Source of the DNA: Candidatus Methylacidiphilales bacterium
Lineage (GTDB): Bacteria; Verrucomicrobiota; Verrucomicrobiia; Methylacidiphilales; JANWVL01
Length of the DNA: 54,675 bases
Assembly: GCA_025056655.1 (NCBI GenBank)
Contig: JANWVL010000032.1
Span: 1-54,675, forward strand
Reading direction: 5' to 3'
The notes under the pieces were generated by a model, which was not told the DNA's origin, did not search any database, and was given only the letters and a program-made list of their open reading frames with translations. The stretch's first letter is position 1. Every line of letters begins with the position of its first letter. This document shows positions 7,709-15,370 of the stretch, one piece after another. The position numbers and the translations under genes are program-made.

Positions 7709-8494
7709 TCAGATCTTGATTTTTGATTGGGCGAGGATTTCACTCTGCCATTGAGTCAAGCTGCGAATACCCTTTTTCGCAAGCTCTAGCATAGTGTGAA
7801 ACTGGGCTTCAGAAAATGTGGATTCTTCGCCTGAGGCCTGGACTTCGATAAGTTGGTGATGAGAGTCCATAACGACATTCATGTCGACAGAGGCTTGGCT
7901 GTCCTCGATGTAATCGAGATCGAGCAGGATTTGCCCATGCACGACTCCGACACTAACGGCTGCGACCAAGGCGCGCAGGGGAGATGTAGAGAGGATTTTA
8001 TCGTGGATGAGTTTATCAATAGCCAGACTCAAAGCAATTGCACCGCCGGTAATTGCAGCCGTCCGTGTGCCTCCATCGGCATTGAGCACATCACAGTCAA
8101 CTGTAAGGGTGATAGGCTCCATGTTTTCAAGGTCCAGACAAGCCCGCAGAGCACGACCGATAAGCCGCTGGATTTCAACACTACGGCCATCAAGTTTGCC
8201 TTTGGTAATGTCTCGAGGTTTGCGTGTCGCCGTCGAATATGGAAGCATGGAATATTCGGCCGTAAGCCAGCCTCCTTTTAATCCTTGTTCTTTCATCCAG
8301 CGCGGAACTTGATTTTCATAGGTCACAGCGCAGATCACCTCGGTGTCTCCGTAGCTGATTAAAACCGACCCCGCCGCAGCACGAATGATCCCGGTTCTAC
8401 ACTGCAAAACTCTAAAAGCGTCTGCGGACCGTCCATTTTTGCGGCAGAAGGGACCACTGATGGGAGAAGGTGCAAGCGGAGCCTGAGTTGACAT
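7709..8494 (-). CDS. rph: Ribonuclease PH
   Basis: The product has 261 residues, close to the usual 240-250 with a small N-terminal tail. Family segments are present in order: GSVLISYGDTEVICAVT, WLTAEYSMLPYSTATR, RSVEIQRLIGRALRA, LTVDCDVLNADGGTRTAAIT with the catalytic DAD-like acidic pair region, and VDMNVVMDSHHQLIEVQAS near the end. RNase PH trims the 3' ends of tRNA precursors by phosphorolysis and works as a hexamer in the cytoplasm. It lies 17 bases downstream of the O-antigen-ligase-like gene on the same strand and upstream of exbB. The start at ATG 8494 gives the standard RxxGR-type N-terminus (FCRKNGRSADAFR). Confidence 0.95.
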   Translation of the reverse strand: MSTQAPLAPSPISGPFCRKNGRSADAFRVLQCRTGIIRAAAGSVLISYGDTEVICAVTYENQVPRWMKEQGLKGGWLTAEYSMLPYSTATRKPRDITKGKLDGRSVEIQRLIGRALRACLDLENMEPITLTVDCDVLNADGGTRTAAITGGAIALSLAIDKLIHDKILSTSPLRALVAAVSVGVVHGQILLDLDYIEDSQASVDMNVVMDSHHQLIEVQASGEESTFSEAQFHTMLELAKKGIRSLTQWQSEILAQSKIKI

Positions 8495-8511
8495 ATAGCG
8501 ATCTCAACTTT

Positions 8512-10482
8512 CTAAGGCATCTTTAAAATTTCGACAATCGGACGCAAAATCTGGATAGCTTTGGCGGCATCTTGTTGCCCGTAGGGTGCTTTATCAGCCT
8601 TCTCAAATGCTTTGAGAGCTTCTTCAAGGTTACCTGTGCGCCAGTAATGATTGCCAAGGGCATTGTGAAAGAAACCATTATGCGGCTGGTTGCGGATGGC
8701 TTGCTGATACAGCTCTAGAGCTTCAGGATATTTCTTGATAAGATCGAACATCATCGCTTTTCTGACCAGAAGTGTATCATCTAGCGGATTCAGACGTATC
8801 GCATGGCTGTAAGCCTCAAGCGCAATCTTGCTGAGATCTTCACGATATTGTGGATTCTCACTGAGTGCACACTGCGTCCGCATCAAATCACCGTAGAAGC
8901 CTGCAGCATGATGATTACGAGGATCTGCCTGGATGCTCTTTCGCGTAAGTTCGATAGCTCGCTGCACTTGTGAAGGCTCCGGTTTCCCTTGCATCAGCCT
9001 CCGCGCGGACTCTAGCGGAAAATACGTCCGCACTGTTATCTGCCACAAATACGCAAAAATTATAAGCAAGCCCAGCAAAACCCACAGCCATACCCGACTC
9101 ACTACCATAGATGTGCTCTGCTCATCATACCCTTCATCACTTTTTCTAATGCCAAGCCCTATCAACGCACAAACTATCGCCGCGTTCCCTTGAATGTGCA
9201 TGTTGAAATCAAAAAACGAATGCAACAATATCCCAGCCCAGCCCGCGCTCACCGCAAATCGCATTACCTTCAACCGCCAAGGATCTGTCCACTCCAATCG
9301 TTTCCAAAGCTTGCCCGTCGCACTCACTATAAACACAGCTACAATCAAAAATCCCACAAGCCCATAATCCGTCAGCAAATTTAAGTAATCGTTATGCGTA
9401 TAAATCGCCAGCGTCGAATAATCATCCCCGTGATAACGCGGATGAAGCAATCCAAACGTTGCCGGTCCACTCCCAAAAATCGGATAATCTCGAAACATCA
9501 ATAACGCATCCCGTGCCAGTTGCACCCGCACATAGCTCAGCCACTGATTATTTGCTATCACATTCTGCACCTCCGCCAATCGCGGCGCCATAGCCTCACT
9601 ATTCAAAACAAACAATACCCCCCCCATTCCACCCGCCACTAAAAAACCTACTAGCACCCACCACGGCACCACTGTGAGTCGCACCAAAAAAATCAGTCCC
9701 ACTACCCCGACCACCCCCAGAGCCAGATAACTGCCCCTCGAAAGCGTCAAAAGCAACGCAGTAGGCAGCACCACAAAACCAAGAAATCCCACCACAATCC
9801 TAATCGGCCAGCTATACCTCTCCGCAAATAAGCAAAATCCCACTGCTATCGGAATCGCCAAATAAAACAACGCCCCTGCATGATTAGGGCAACCATATGT
9901 CCCCACGAGCCTTGGCGCATAATATTGGTGTAATTTCTCCCCATACGGAAGAAAATCCATATTCGCCTTAAGCCAAAAACCAAACAGCGCCACTCCACAG
10001 GCCACCCCTAAAACTATCCCCATCACCAAAAGCCCGTGCCACGTCCTTTTAAAGCCGTAACGGCACACTCCATACAACCCAGCATACATCAAAATATTCA
10101 TCCACTCCTGCCTCGCCTCATACTCCACAGGAGCCGTCCAATACCGCAACCCTGCATAAAAAACAAACGCTAACACAGCACCATCCGCCCAATCAGGCCG
10201 ATAACTCAAGCTCTCCCTCGCCTGCCACAGACGGATCCATTGGAAAACGAATAACCCGATACCCAGTCCCAACACCGGCAGCCAGATCCACGGCCTCGCC
10301 CCGCCCAGCACCAGCGGACCTATCGCCAGGATTACTCCGACCCATATTGCCGTAGCTAAAGACGCCCCCGTATCGTTCCGTCGTCGCTGTCGTTTCCGCT
10401 CCCTCTTCCCTCCATGAGATTCGCCTTGCCGACGCTCTTCATAATCCGTCGTCTGAAAATCTGAATTACTCGATGTCTCCAT
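8512..10482 (-). CDS. O-antigen ligase/polymerase-like (Wzy_C) membrane protein with C-terminal TPRs
   Basis: The protein has 656 residues. A basic cytoplasmic start (GGKRERKRQRRRNDTG) leads into about ten or more transmembrane helices over residues 40-440. The Wzy_C/WaaL signature region is visible: LTLSRGSYLALGVVG followed by a large periplasmic loop with FGSGPATFGLLHPRYHGDD and YTHNDYLNLLTDYGLVG. The last 170 residues form TPRs (EALELYQQAIRNQPHNGFFH, ALGNHYWRTGNLEEALKAFE). Members join or polymerise undecaprenyl-linked sugars in the periplasm, or act as O-linked glycosyltransferases; the exact substrate cannot be read from sequence. It is divergent from the small membrane gene, with about 30 bases between starts. 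Fusion of the ligase core to TPRs is common in environmental bacteria. Confidence 0.85.
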   Translation of the reverse strand: METSSNSDFQTTDYEERRQGESHGGKRERKRQRRRNDTGASLATAIWVGVILAIGPLVLGGARPWIWLPVLGLGIGLFVFQWIRLWQARESLSYRPDWADGAVLAFVFYAGLRYWTAPVEYEARQEWMNILMYAGLYGVCRYGFKRTWHGLLVMGIVLGVACGVALFGFWLKANMDFLPYGEKLHQYYAPRLVGTYGCPNHAGALFYLAIPIAVGFCLFAERYSWPIRIVVGFLGFVVLPTALLLTLSRGSYLALGVVGVVGLIFLVRLTVVPWWVLVGFLVAGGMGGVLFVLNSEAMAPRLAEVQNVIANNQWLSYVRVQLARDALLMFRDYPIFGSGPATFGLLHPRYHGDDYSTLAIYTHNDYLNLLTDYGLVGFLIVAVFIVSATGKLWKRLEWTDPWRLKVMRFAVSAGWAGILLHSFFDFNMHIQGNAAIVCALIGLGIRKSDEGYDEQSTSMVVSRVWLWVLLGLLIIFAYLWQITVRTYFPLESARRLMQGKPEPSQVQRAIELTRKSIQADPRNHHAAGFYGDLMRTQCALSENPQYREDLSKIALEAYSHAIRLNPLDDTLLVRKAMMFDLIKKYPEALELYQQAIRNQPHNGFFHNALGNHYWRTGNLEEALKAFEKADKAPYGQQDAAKAIQILRPIVEILKMP

Positions 10483-10514
10483 CCTTCGTTCCTAATTATG
10501 AGAAAAGCTCGATA

Positions 10515-10988
10515 ATGGCAAAACATCATTTCACTCCCACAAAGTTTTGCCAGTCACCCTCCTCTTTCGCTACACTTAGCAAGTCACCAAGAAAAGTTAT
10601 GTCTCGCTTCCTACAACTCTTCGGCATCCATCCGCTTTCTGCTTTTGCACTACTCACCGTAGATCTCATGCTCTTCGGTAACGACACCTTACTAGGCCCA
10701 GCAGGATGGCTCATCTCAAGCCTTGTCGGCCTCGCTCTCACAATTCCTGTCTTCCTGCTCCAACGCCACGCCTATCACGACTCCACGCCCCTAGCCCTCA
10801 GCAAAGCCCTCCTTCTCGGTATCCTCACAGCTATCCCCACCGCACTCCCCAGCACCATCACGGGCACAAGCGGCCTTCTAGGGCTTGCAGGCACACTCAA
10901 ACATTACCTCGATTCAAAAAACAACCCCACCCCCACACCCCCACCTGCTGAAAAAACACAGCAGAAAAACTGGTATGATGTCCACTGA
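10515..10988 (+). CDS. Small integral membrane protein, function unknown
   Basis: I do not recognise this family. From ATG 10515 it has 157 residues; an ATG at 10599 (MSRFLQLFG) is equally possible and preserves all helices. Three or four hydrophobic stretches are visible: LSAFALLTVDLMLFG, GWLISSLVGLALTIPVFLL, ALSKALLLGILTAIPTALP and a Gly-rich STITGTSGLLGLAG. The C-terminus is polar and Pro-rich. Its end overlaps the hybrid histidine kinase start by 14 bases, so the two are probably translated together. The kinase itself has no membrane segment, so this protein could be its membrane partner; that is inference only. Confidence 0.6.
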   Translation: MAKHHFTPTKFCQSPSSFATLSKSPRKVMSRFLQLFGIHPLSAFALLTVDLMLFGNDTLLGPAGWLISSLVGLALTIPVFLLQRHAYHDSTPLALSKALLLGILTAIPTALPSTITGTSGLLGLAGTLKHYLDSKNNPTPTPPPAEKTQQKNWYDVH

Positions 10989-12858
10989 CCCCGCCCAAGC
11001 CCACGACCATCCTTCACTAGTCTCCTACTGGCCAGAAATCATCGAGAGCATCACAGAAGGCTTTCTCCTCATCGCCCCAGCACCAGACTGGCAAGGCCTA
11101 TTCATCAACCGTGAAGCCCAACGCCTCTTAAATCTGCCCCGAGAAAATTTCATCGCTCACAACATCTGGCATCACCCCACCTTCCAGCAACTCGACCTAC
11201 TCCGCTCCATGCTCATCCAAGCTTGGCAAGACCGCATGCCGCTTCACTTCGAAGACGAATTCCCCCACAAAGACAAAGCCTCCCCTCGCAACCTTGAATT
11301 CCACATCTACCCCACCCCCACAACCCTCTGCATCCATGTCACAGACATCACCACACGAAAACAACACGCCATCGCTATCGCACGGCTCGCCGCATTCGCT
11401 CAATTCAACCCCAACCCCTTCTTCGAAATCAGCCGCCAAGCCCAAATCCTCTACACCAACACCGCCGCCCAACAAACCGCCGAAAAACTCCACCTCCCCA
11501 CCCCCAAACATCTCCTCCCCCCACAATACCCCGAAATCACCCGCGAACTCCTTCAAACTCCTCTCATTTCAAAAAGCCTCGAACATTCCCTTTGCGAACA
11601 CATCTTTCAATGGCACTTCTTTGCCATCCGCGAACACCAAATCGTTCACGCACACGGCATCGACATCACCGACCGCGTGCGCCTCGAGGCACACCTCCGA
11701 CAAGTCCAAAAAACTGAATCCATCGGTCAACTCGCAGGCGGCATCGCCCACGATTTCAACAACCTCCTTACCGTCATCCAAGGCTACGCCCAAATGATCG
11801 AGCGCGACCCGCAATCCCCAGAATCCATCCGCCATCACGCCCAGGAAATCATCTCTACAACCCAGCGCGCTGCCTCCCTCACACGCCAACTGCTCGCCTA
11901 CAGCCGACGCCAAATTGCTCAACCCAAGCCCCTCGATCTCAGCGCCACCTTACTGCGTCTCATCGATCTCCTCCATCCACTCCTAGGCGAACGCATTAGC
12001 ATCCAATTTCGCGAAGACCACAAAATCCCACTGATCTACGCCGACGAAAACATGATCGAGCAAGTCGTCATGAACCTCTGCGTCAACGCTCGAGACGCCA
12101 TGATGCCACAAGGAGGCACCCTCACCCTCGCCCTCTCTACTGCCAATCTCACAGAAGATCAAAACCCAAAAATCCGCACACCCGGCCCCCACGTCTCTCT
12201 CAGCATCAGCGACACCGGCTGCGGCATCCCCCAAGAAATCCAATCCAAAATTTTTGAACCATTCTTCACCACAAAAGAAGTCGGCAAAGGCACTGGCCTA
12301 GGATTAGCCGTCGTCGAAGGCATCGTTCGACAACATAACGGCTGGATCGAACTCAAAAGTGCCCCAGGGCAAGGCACAACCTTCACCATCTACCTACCAA
12401 CCTACCAGAACCCGACAGAGACAATCTCCCAAAACTCAATTCCCTCAGCACTCCACACCCCCCCCCCTCCAACTCACACCCCTCCGCCAACCAAGACAAT
12501 CCTCATTGTCGAAGATCAAGCCAACCTTCGCCGCCTCGCCCGCCTCACCCTTCAAAAAGCAGGCTACACCATCCTCGAAGCAGAATCCCCTGCTCAAGCC
12601 CGCAAAATATGGGAAAAAGAACGAGACCGAATCGACCTCGTTTTCACCGATATCGTCATGCCAGGCCAAGAAAACGGCCTAGAAATGGCTGCCGCCTTCG
12701 TCCAAGAAAAACCCCAGACTCGCATCATCTTTTGCACCGGCTACAGCGAAGACCTCATCGAAGGCAAAAACCCACTCCTCGGCCAAGCCGCCTTCATCGC
12801 AAAACCCTACTTCCCCGATACACTCCTTGAGACAACACGCAAAATGCTAGCCATCTAA
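10975..12858 (+). CDS. Cytoplasmic hybrid histidine kinase: PAS-like input, HisKA, HATPase, receiver
   Basis: The protein has 627 residues from ATG 10975 (a second ATG follows at once). The first 250 residues hold two PAS-like sensing segments (EIIESITEGFLLIAPAPDW; RLAAFAQFNPNPFFEIS). The HisKA box has the phospho-accepting His259 in GGIAHDFNNLLTVIQGYAQM. The ATPase has its N box (MNLCVNARDAM), G1 (DTGCGI) and G2 (GTGLGLAVVEGI). After a Pro-rich linker a receiver domain follows, with Asp559 in LVFTDIVMPG and Lys in FIAKPYF. No transmembrane helix is seen, so it should sense an internal signal or act through the small membrane protein encoded just upstream. The linker is encoded by a 10-C tract. 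The 3' end overlaps rimO by 12 bases, tail to tail. Confidence 0.93.
   Translation: MMSTDPAQAHDHPSLVSYWPEIIESITEGFLLIAPAPDWQGLFINREAQRLLNLPRENFIAHNIWHHPTFQQLDLLRSMLIQAWQDRMPLHFEDEFPHKDKASPRNLEFHIYPTPTTLCIHVTDITTRKQHAIAIARLAAFAQFNPNPFFEISRQAQILYTNTAAQQTAEKLHLPTPKHLLPPQYPEITRELLQTPLISKSLEHSLCEHIFQWHFFAIREHQIVHAHGIDITDRVRLEAHLRQVQKTESIGQLAGGIAHDFNNLLTVIQGYAQMIERDPQSPESIRHHAQEIISTTQRAASLTRQLLAYSRRQIAQPKPLDLSATLLRLIDLLHPLLGERISIQFREDHKIPLIYADENMIEQVVMNLCVNARDAMMPQGGTLTLALSTANLTEDQNPKIRTPGPHVSLSISDTGCGIPQEIQSKIFEPFFTTKEVGKGTGLGLAVVEGIVRQHNGWIELKSAPGQGTTFTIYLPTYQNPTETISQNSIPSALHTPPPPTHTPPPTKTILIVEDQANLRRLARLTLQKAGYTILEAESPAQARKIWEKERDRIDLVFTDIVMPGQENGLEMAAAFVQEKPQTRIIFCTGYSEDLIEGKNPLLGQAAFIAKPYFPDTLLETTRKMLAI
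12458..12467. repeat. 10-base C homopolymer in the linker of the hybrid kinase
   Basis: Ten C in a row lie between the HATPase and receiver coding regions. A slip would leave a complete kinase core but lose the receiver domain. Confidence 0.9.
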
Positions 12859-14265
12859 ATCCACCCCCACCGAGCCCCCATCCGCTACCAAATCATACTC
12901 ACGACTATCTACCACACGCACCTCATGAAACGCACCGACCTCCAAATGTTTCGCCACAAAAACCACCCCATCCACATCCGGCGCATCACCCTCCGATCGA
13001 GCTATCCCCGGCCGATCAACTAACACTCGCAGCGTTTTCCCCACCGCCTCCTTAGCTTTTTCCAAGGCGATATCGCGTTGCAACGCCATCGCCCGATGCC
13101 AGCGCAATTCTTTCACCTCATCCGAGATTTGGCCGCTCATCTTCGCCGCGCGAGTCCCCTCCTCTTGCGAGTAACGAAAGACCCCCACCCGCTCAAAACG
13201 CACCTCCGAGATAAACTCCAAAAGCTCTTCAAACTCCTCCTCTGTCTCACCAGGAAAACCGACTATAAATGTCGTCCGCAGCGTCACCCCAGGAATCCCT
13301 CTACGAATCCTCTTCACCAAATCTCGGATGTATTCCCCCGATGTCTCTCGACGCATCCGCTCCAAAACCGAGTTAGAAATATGCTGCAAAGGCATATCCA
13401 CATACCGCGCCACCTTATCGCATTCAGAAATAGTCGCGATCAACTCCTCACTCCAATGCGCCGGATGCGTGTAAAGAAGCCGCACCCAAAAATCCCCCTC
13501 AATCCCCTGCAAAGCCCTCAACAACGTCGATAAACTCTCCCCTCTGCTCGAATCAACAGGAGTCCGCGGACCAACCCGATCCCCCCACCGATCCATTCCA
13601 AAATAAGTCGTATCCTGCGAGATCAAGTTCAACTCCCGCACCCCATCCGCCACCAGTCGTCGCACCTCGTTCACCACAGACTCCACCGTTCGACTACGAT
13701 GCCGACCACGGATCTGCGGTATGATACAAAACGTGCAAGGATGATTGCACCCCTCAGCAATTTTCACATACGCATAATGCCGCGGCGTCAATCGAAACCG
13801 CGGAGTATCATAATCCGGGACGTAGACAGACCGCCCCACTACAAATTCCCCTTTATGCCGTCGCTGCACTTCCTCATCTCCACTCATCAATCCAGCAATC
13901 ACCTCCGCCACACGCGGCACTTCATCCAAACCAATAAAAGCATCCACCTCAGGCAACGCCTGCGGCAATTCCTTAGAAAACCGTTGTGCCATACAACCCG
14001 CCACAATCAGCTTTTGACGGCGCCGCCGCTTAACCATCCCACGACGCCTATGAGCCTCCAAGATTGTCTCTATACTCTCCTCCTTAGACGCATCGATAAA
14101 TGAACACGTATTAATTATCAACACATCCGCCTCATCAGCATCTTGCGTCAACGACATCCCCGCCCTAAATAAATGCCCCGCCATTACCTCCGTATCCACC
14201 AAGTTCTTGGCACACCCCAGTGAAATCAAACCCACCTTAAGACCAAACCCACTCCCGCCGCGCAT
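12847..14265 (-). CDS. rimO: Ribosomal protein S12 methylthiotransferase RimO
   Basis: The product has 472 residues, a little longer than the usual 430-450. The N-terminal UPF0004 domain supplies three Cys for one 4Fe-4S cluster (LGCAKNLVDTE, INTCSFIDAS, AGCMAQR). The radical-SAM motif CxxxCxxC is in EGCNHPCTFCIIPQIRG, and a C-terminal TRAM-like segment ends the protein. The LGCAKNxVDxE start separates RimO from the related tRNA enzyme MiaB. RimO adds a methylthio group to the conserved Asp of ribosomal protein S12. It lies 16 bases after the RodZ-like gene, and the run ftsK-rodZ-rimO is probably one operon. Confidence 0.96.
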   Translation of the reverse strand: MRGGSGFGLKVGLISLGCAKNLVDTEVMAGHLFRAGMSLTQDADEADVLIINTCSFIDASKEESIETILEAHRRRGMVKRRRRQKLIVAGCMAQRFSKELPQALPEVDAFIGLDEVPRVAEVIAGLMSGDEEVQRRHKGEFVVGRSVYVPDYDTPRFRLTPRHYAYVKIAEGCNHPCTFCIIPQIRGRHRSRTVESVVNEVRRLVADGVRELNLISQDTTYFGMDRWGDRVGPRTPVDSSRGESLSTLLRALQGIEGDFWVRLLYTHPAHWSEELIATISECDKVARYVDMPLQHISNSVLERMRRETSGEYIRDLVKRIRRGIPGVTLRTTFIVGFPGETEEEFEELLEFISEVRFERVGVFRYSQEEGTRAAKMSGQISDEVKELRWHRAMALQRDIALEKAKEAVGKTLRVLVDRPGIARSEGDAPDVDGVVFVAKHLEVGAFHEVRVVDSREYDLVADGGSVGVDLDG

Positions 14266-14281
14266 CGCTCCCTGCCCTTCC

Positions 14282-15355
14282 TTATTCAGCTTTAGGAATT
14301 TGAAATTCCATCGGGCTACGCTCCTCGCTCAATACACCCAACTCCTTACCATCAAGAGATACCTTCACCGCTGCAGGCACAGAAAATGTCAGCACAAACC
14401 GCTCTGCCTGAAACTGTCGTCTCTCCCCTGGTTCCATCACATCACTAAAAACCTCCACAGCCTTGCCCGATGTCACCTCCGTTACCCGCACCCAGCTATG
14501 CTCTGATGTCTCCAACGTCAACTGCCTCAACCCCGAAGAAATCAGACTAGGCTTGGCAGAAGCAGTCCCATCGGCGGAAGAACCTGCCTCTGATGGCTTT
14601 ACCTCGCTAGACGCCCCCACCGATGGATTAACAGGTTGAGCCCGCGGAGCAACAATTCCCTCACCTACGACCTCACCCACAGGAATTGCGCGCGCCACAA
14701 TAGGCTCACCCTCAGCATTGCCTCCCACCGCACTCCCCAAAGCAGGATTCAAGGGAAGCGCGCGAGGAATCCCCAATTCTTCCTCGCCAGACGCGACCTC
14801 TGTTGAATTTCTCGGTATTGACCACGGATTAACTGGAGCTGCAGGCGCAACACGCTCCTCTGATTGATTAGCTTGCTCTATAGGAGTCGATGCCACGCTC
14901 CGTGCATCGATTTGCCTCGTAGCAAGCCCTGTTCCTGGCGTGTGGAGATCAACCCAAAACACTTTGTAAAGCAATATCCCAATAATGCACAACATTATCC
15001 CCCCCGCTATCATCATCCCTATCTCTCTCTTAGTAAAACGAAGATGCTTATCCCCCGTTTCCTCAGGTATGTAATTCACCGGATTAGAATTCAAAAAAAT
15101 CTCCTCATCCTGCTCATTAATAAATCCATCCAGCTGATCAATCAACCGATGCTCATCTAGCCCCAAAGCTCGCGCATAAATCCGAATGAACCCCCGCGCA
15201 TAAGCTGGGGCAGCAAATCGCGAATAATTGTTATTTTCCAGCTCCATGAGTTGCTCGACCTTAATTTTGGTTGCTTTCGAAGCCGCCTCAAGGGTCATCT
15301 TGCGAGCCAGCCGAGCCTCACGAAGTTGTTGACCTATAGATTTCATCGCGACCAT
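14282..15355 (-). CDS. RodZ-like protein: N-terminal HTH, one membrane helix, DUF4115 C-terminus
   Basis: The protein has 357 residues. Residues 1-75 are a Cro/CI-type helix-turn-helix of the RodZ type (SIGQQLREARLARKMTLEAA, YARGFIRIYARALGLDE). One transmembrane helix lies at 112-133 (IGMMIAGGIMLCIIGILLY). A long Ala/Pro/Ser-rich periplasmic linker follows, then a final beta-rich DUF4115-like domain (HSWVRVTEVTSGKAVEVFSD). RodZ links MreB filaments to the cell-wall synthesis machine and sets rod shape. An internal ATG at 15346 gives the more usual MKSIGQQLREAR start. It sits between ftsK and rimO with 15- and 16-base gaps. Confidence 0.85.
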   Translation of the reverse strand: MVAMKSIGQQLREARLARKMTLEAASKATKIKVEQLMELENNNYSRFAAPAYARGFIRIYARALGLDEHRLIDQLDGFINEQDEEIFLNSNPVNYIPEETGDKHLRFTKREIGMMIAGGIMLCIIGILLYKVFWVDLHTPGTGLATRQIDARSVASTPIEQANQSEERVAPAAPVNPWSIPRNSTEVASGEEELGIPRALPLNPALGSAVGGNAEGEPIVARAIPVGEVVGEGIVAPRAQPVNPSVGASSEVKPSEAGSSADGTASAKPSLISSGLRQLTLETSEHSWVRVTEVTSGKAVEVFSDVMEPGERRQFQAERFVLTFSVPAAVKVSLDGKELGVLSEERSPMEFQIPKAE

Positions 15356-15370
15356 GACCTATCACTCACT

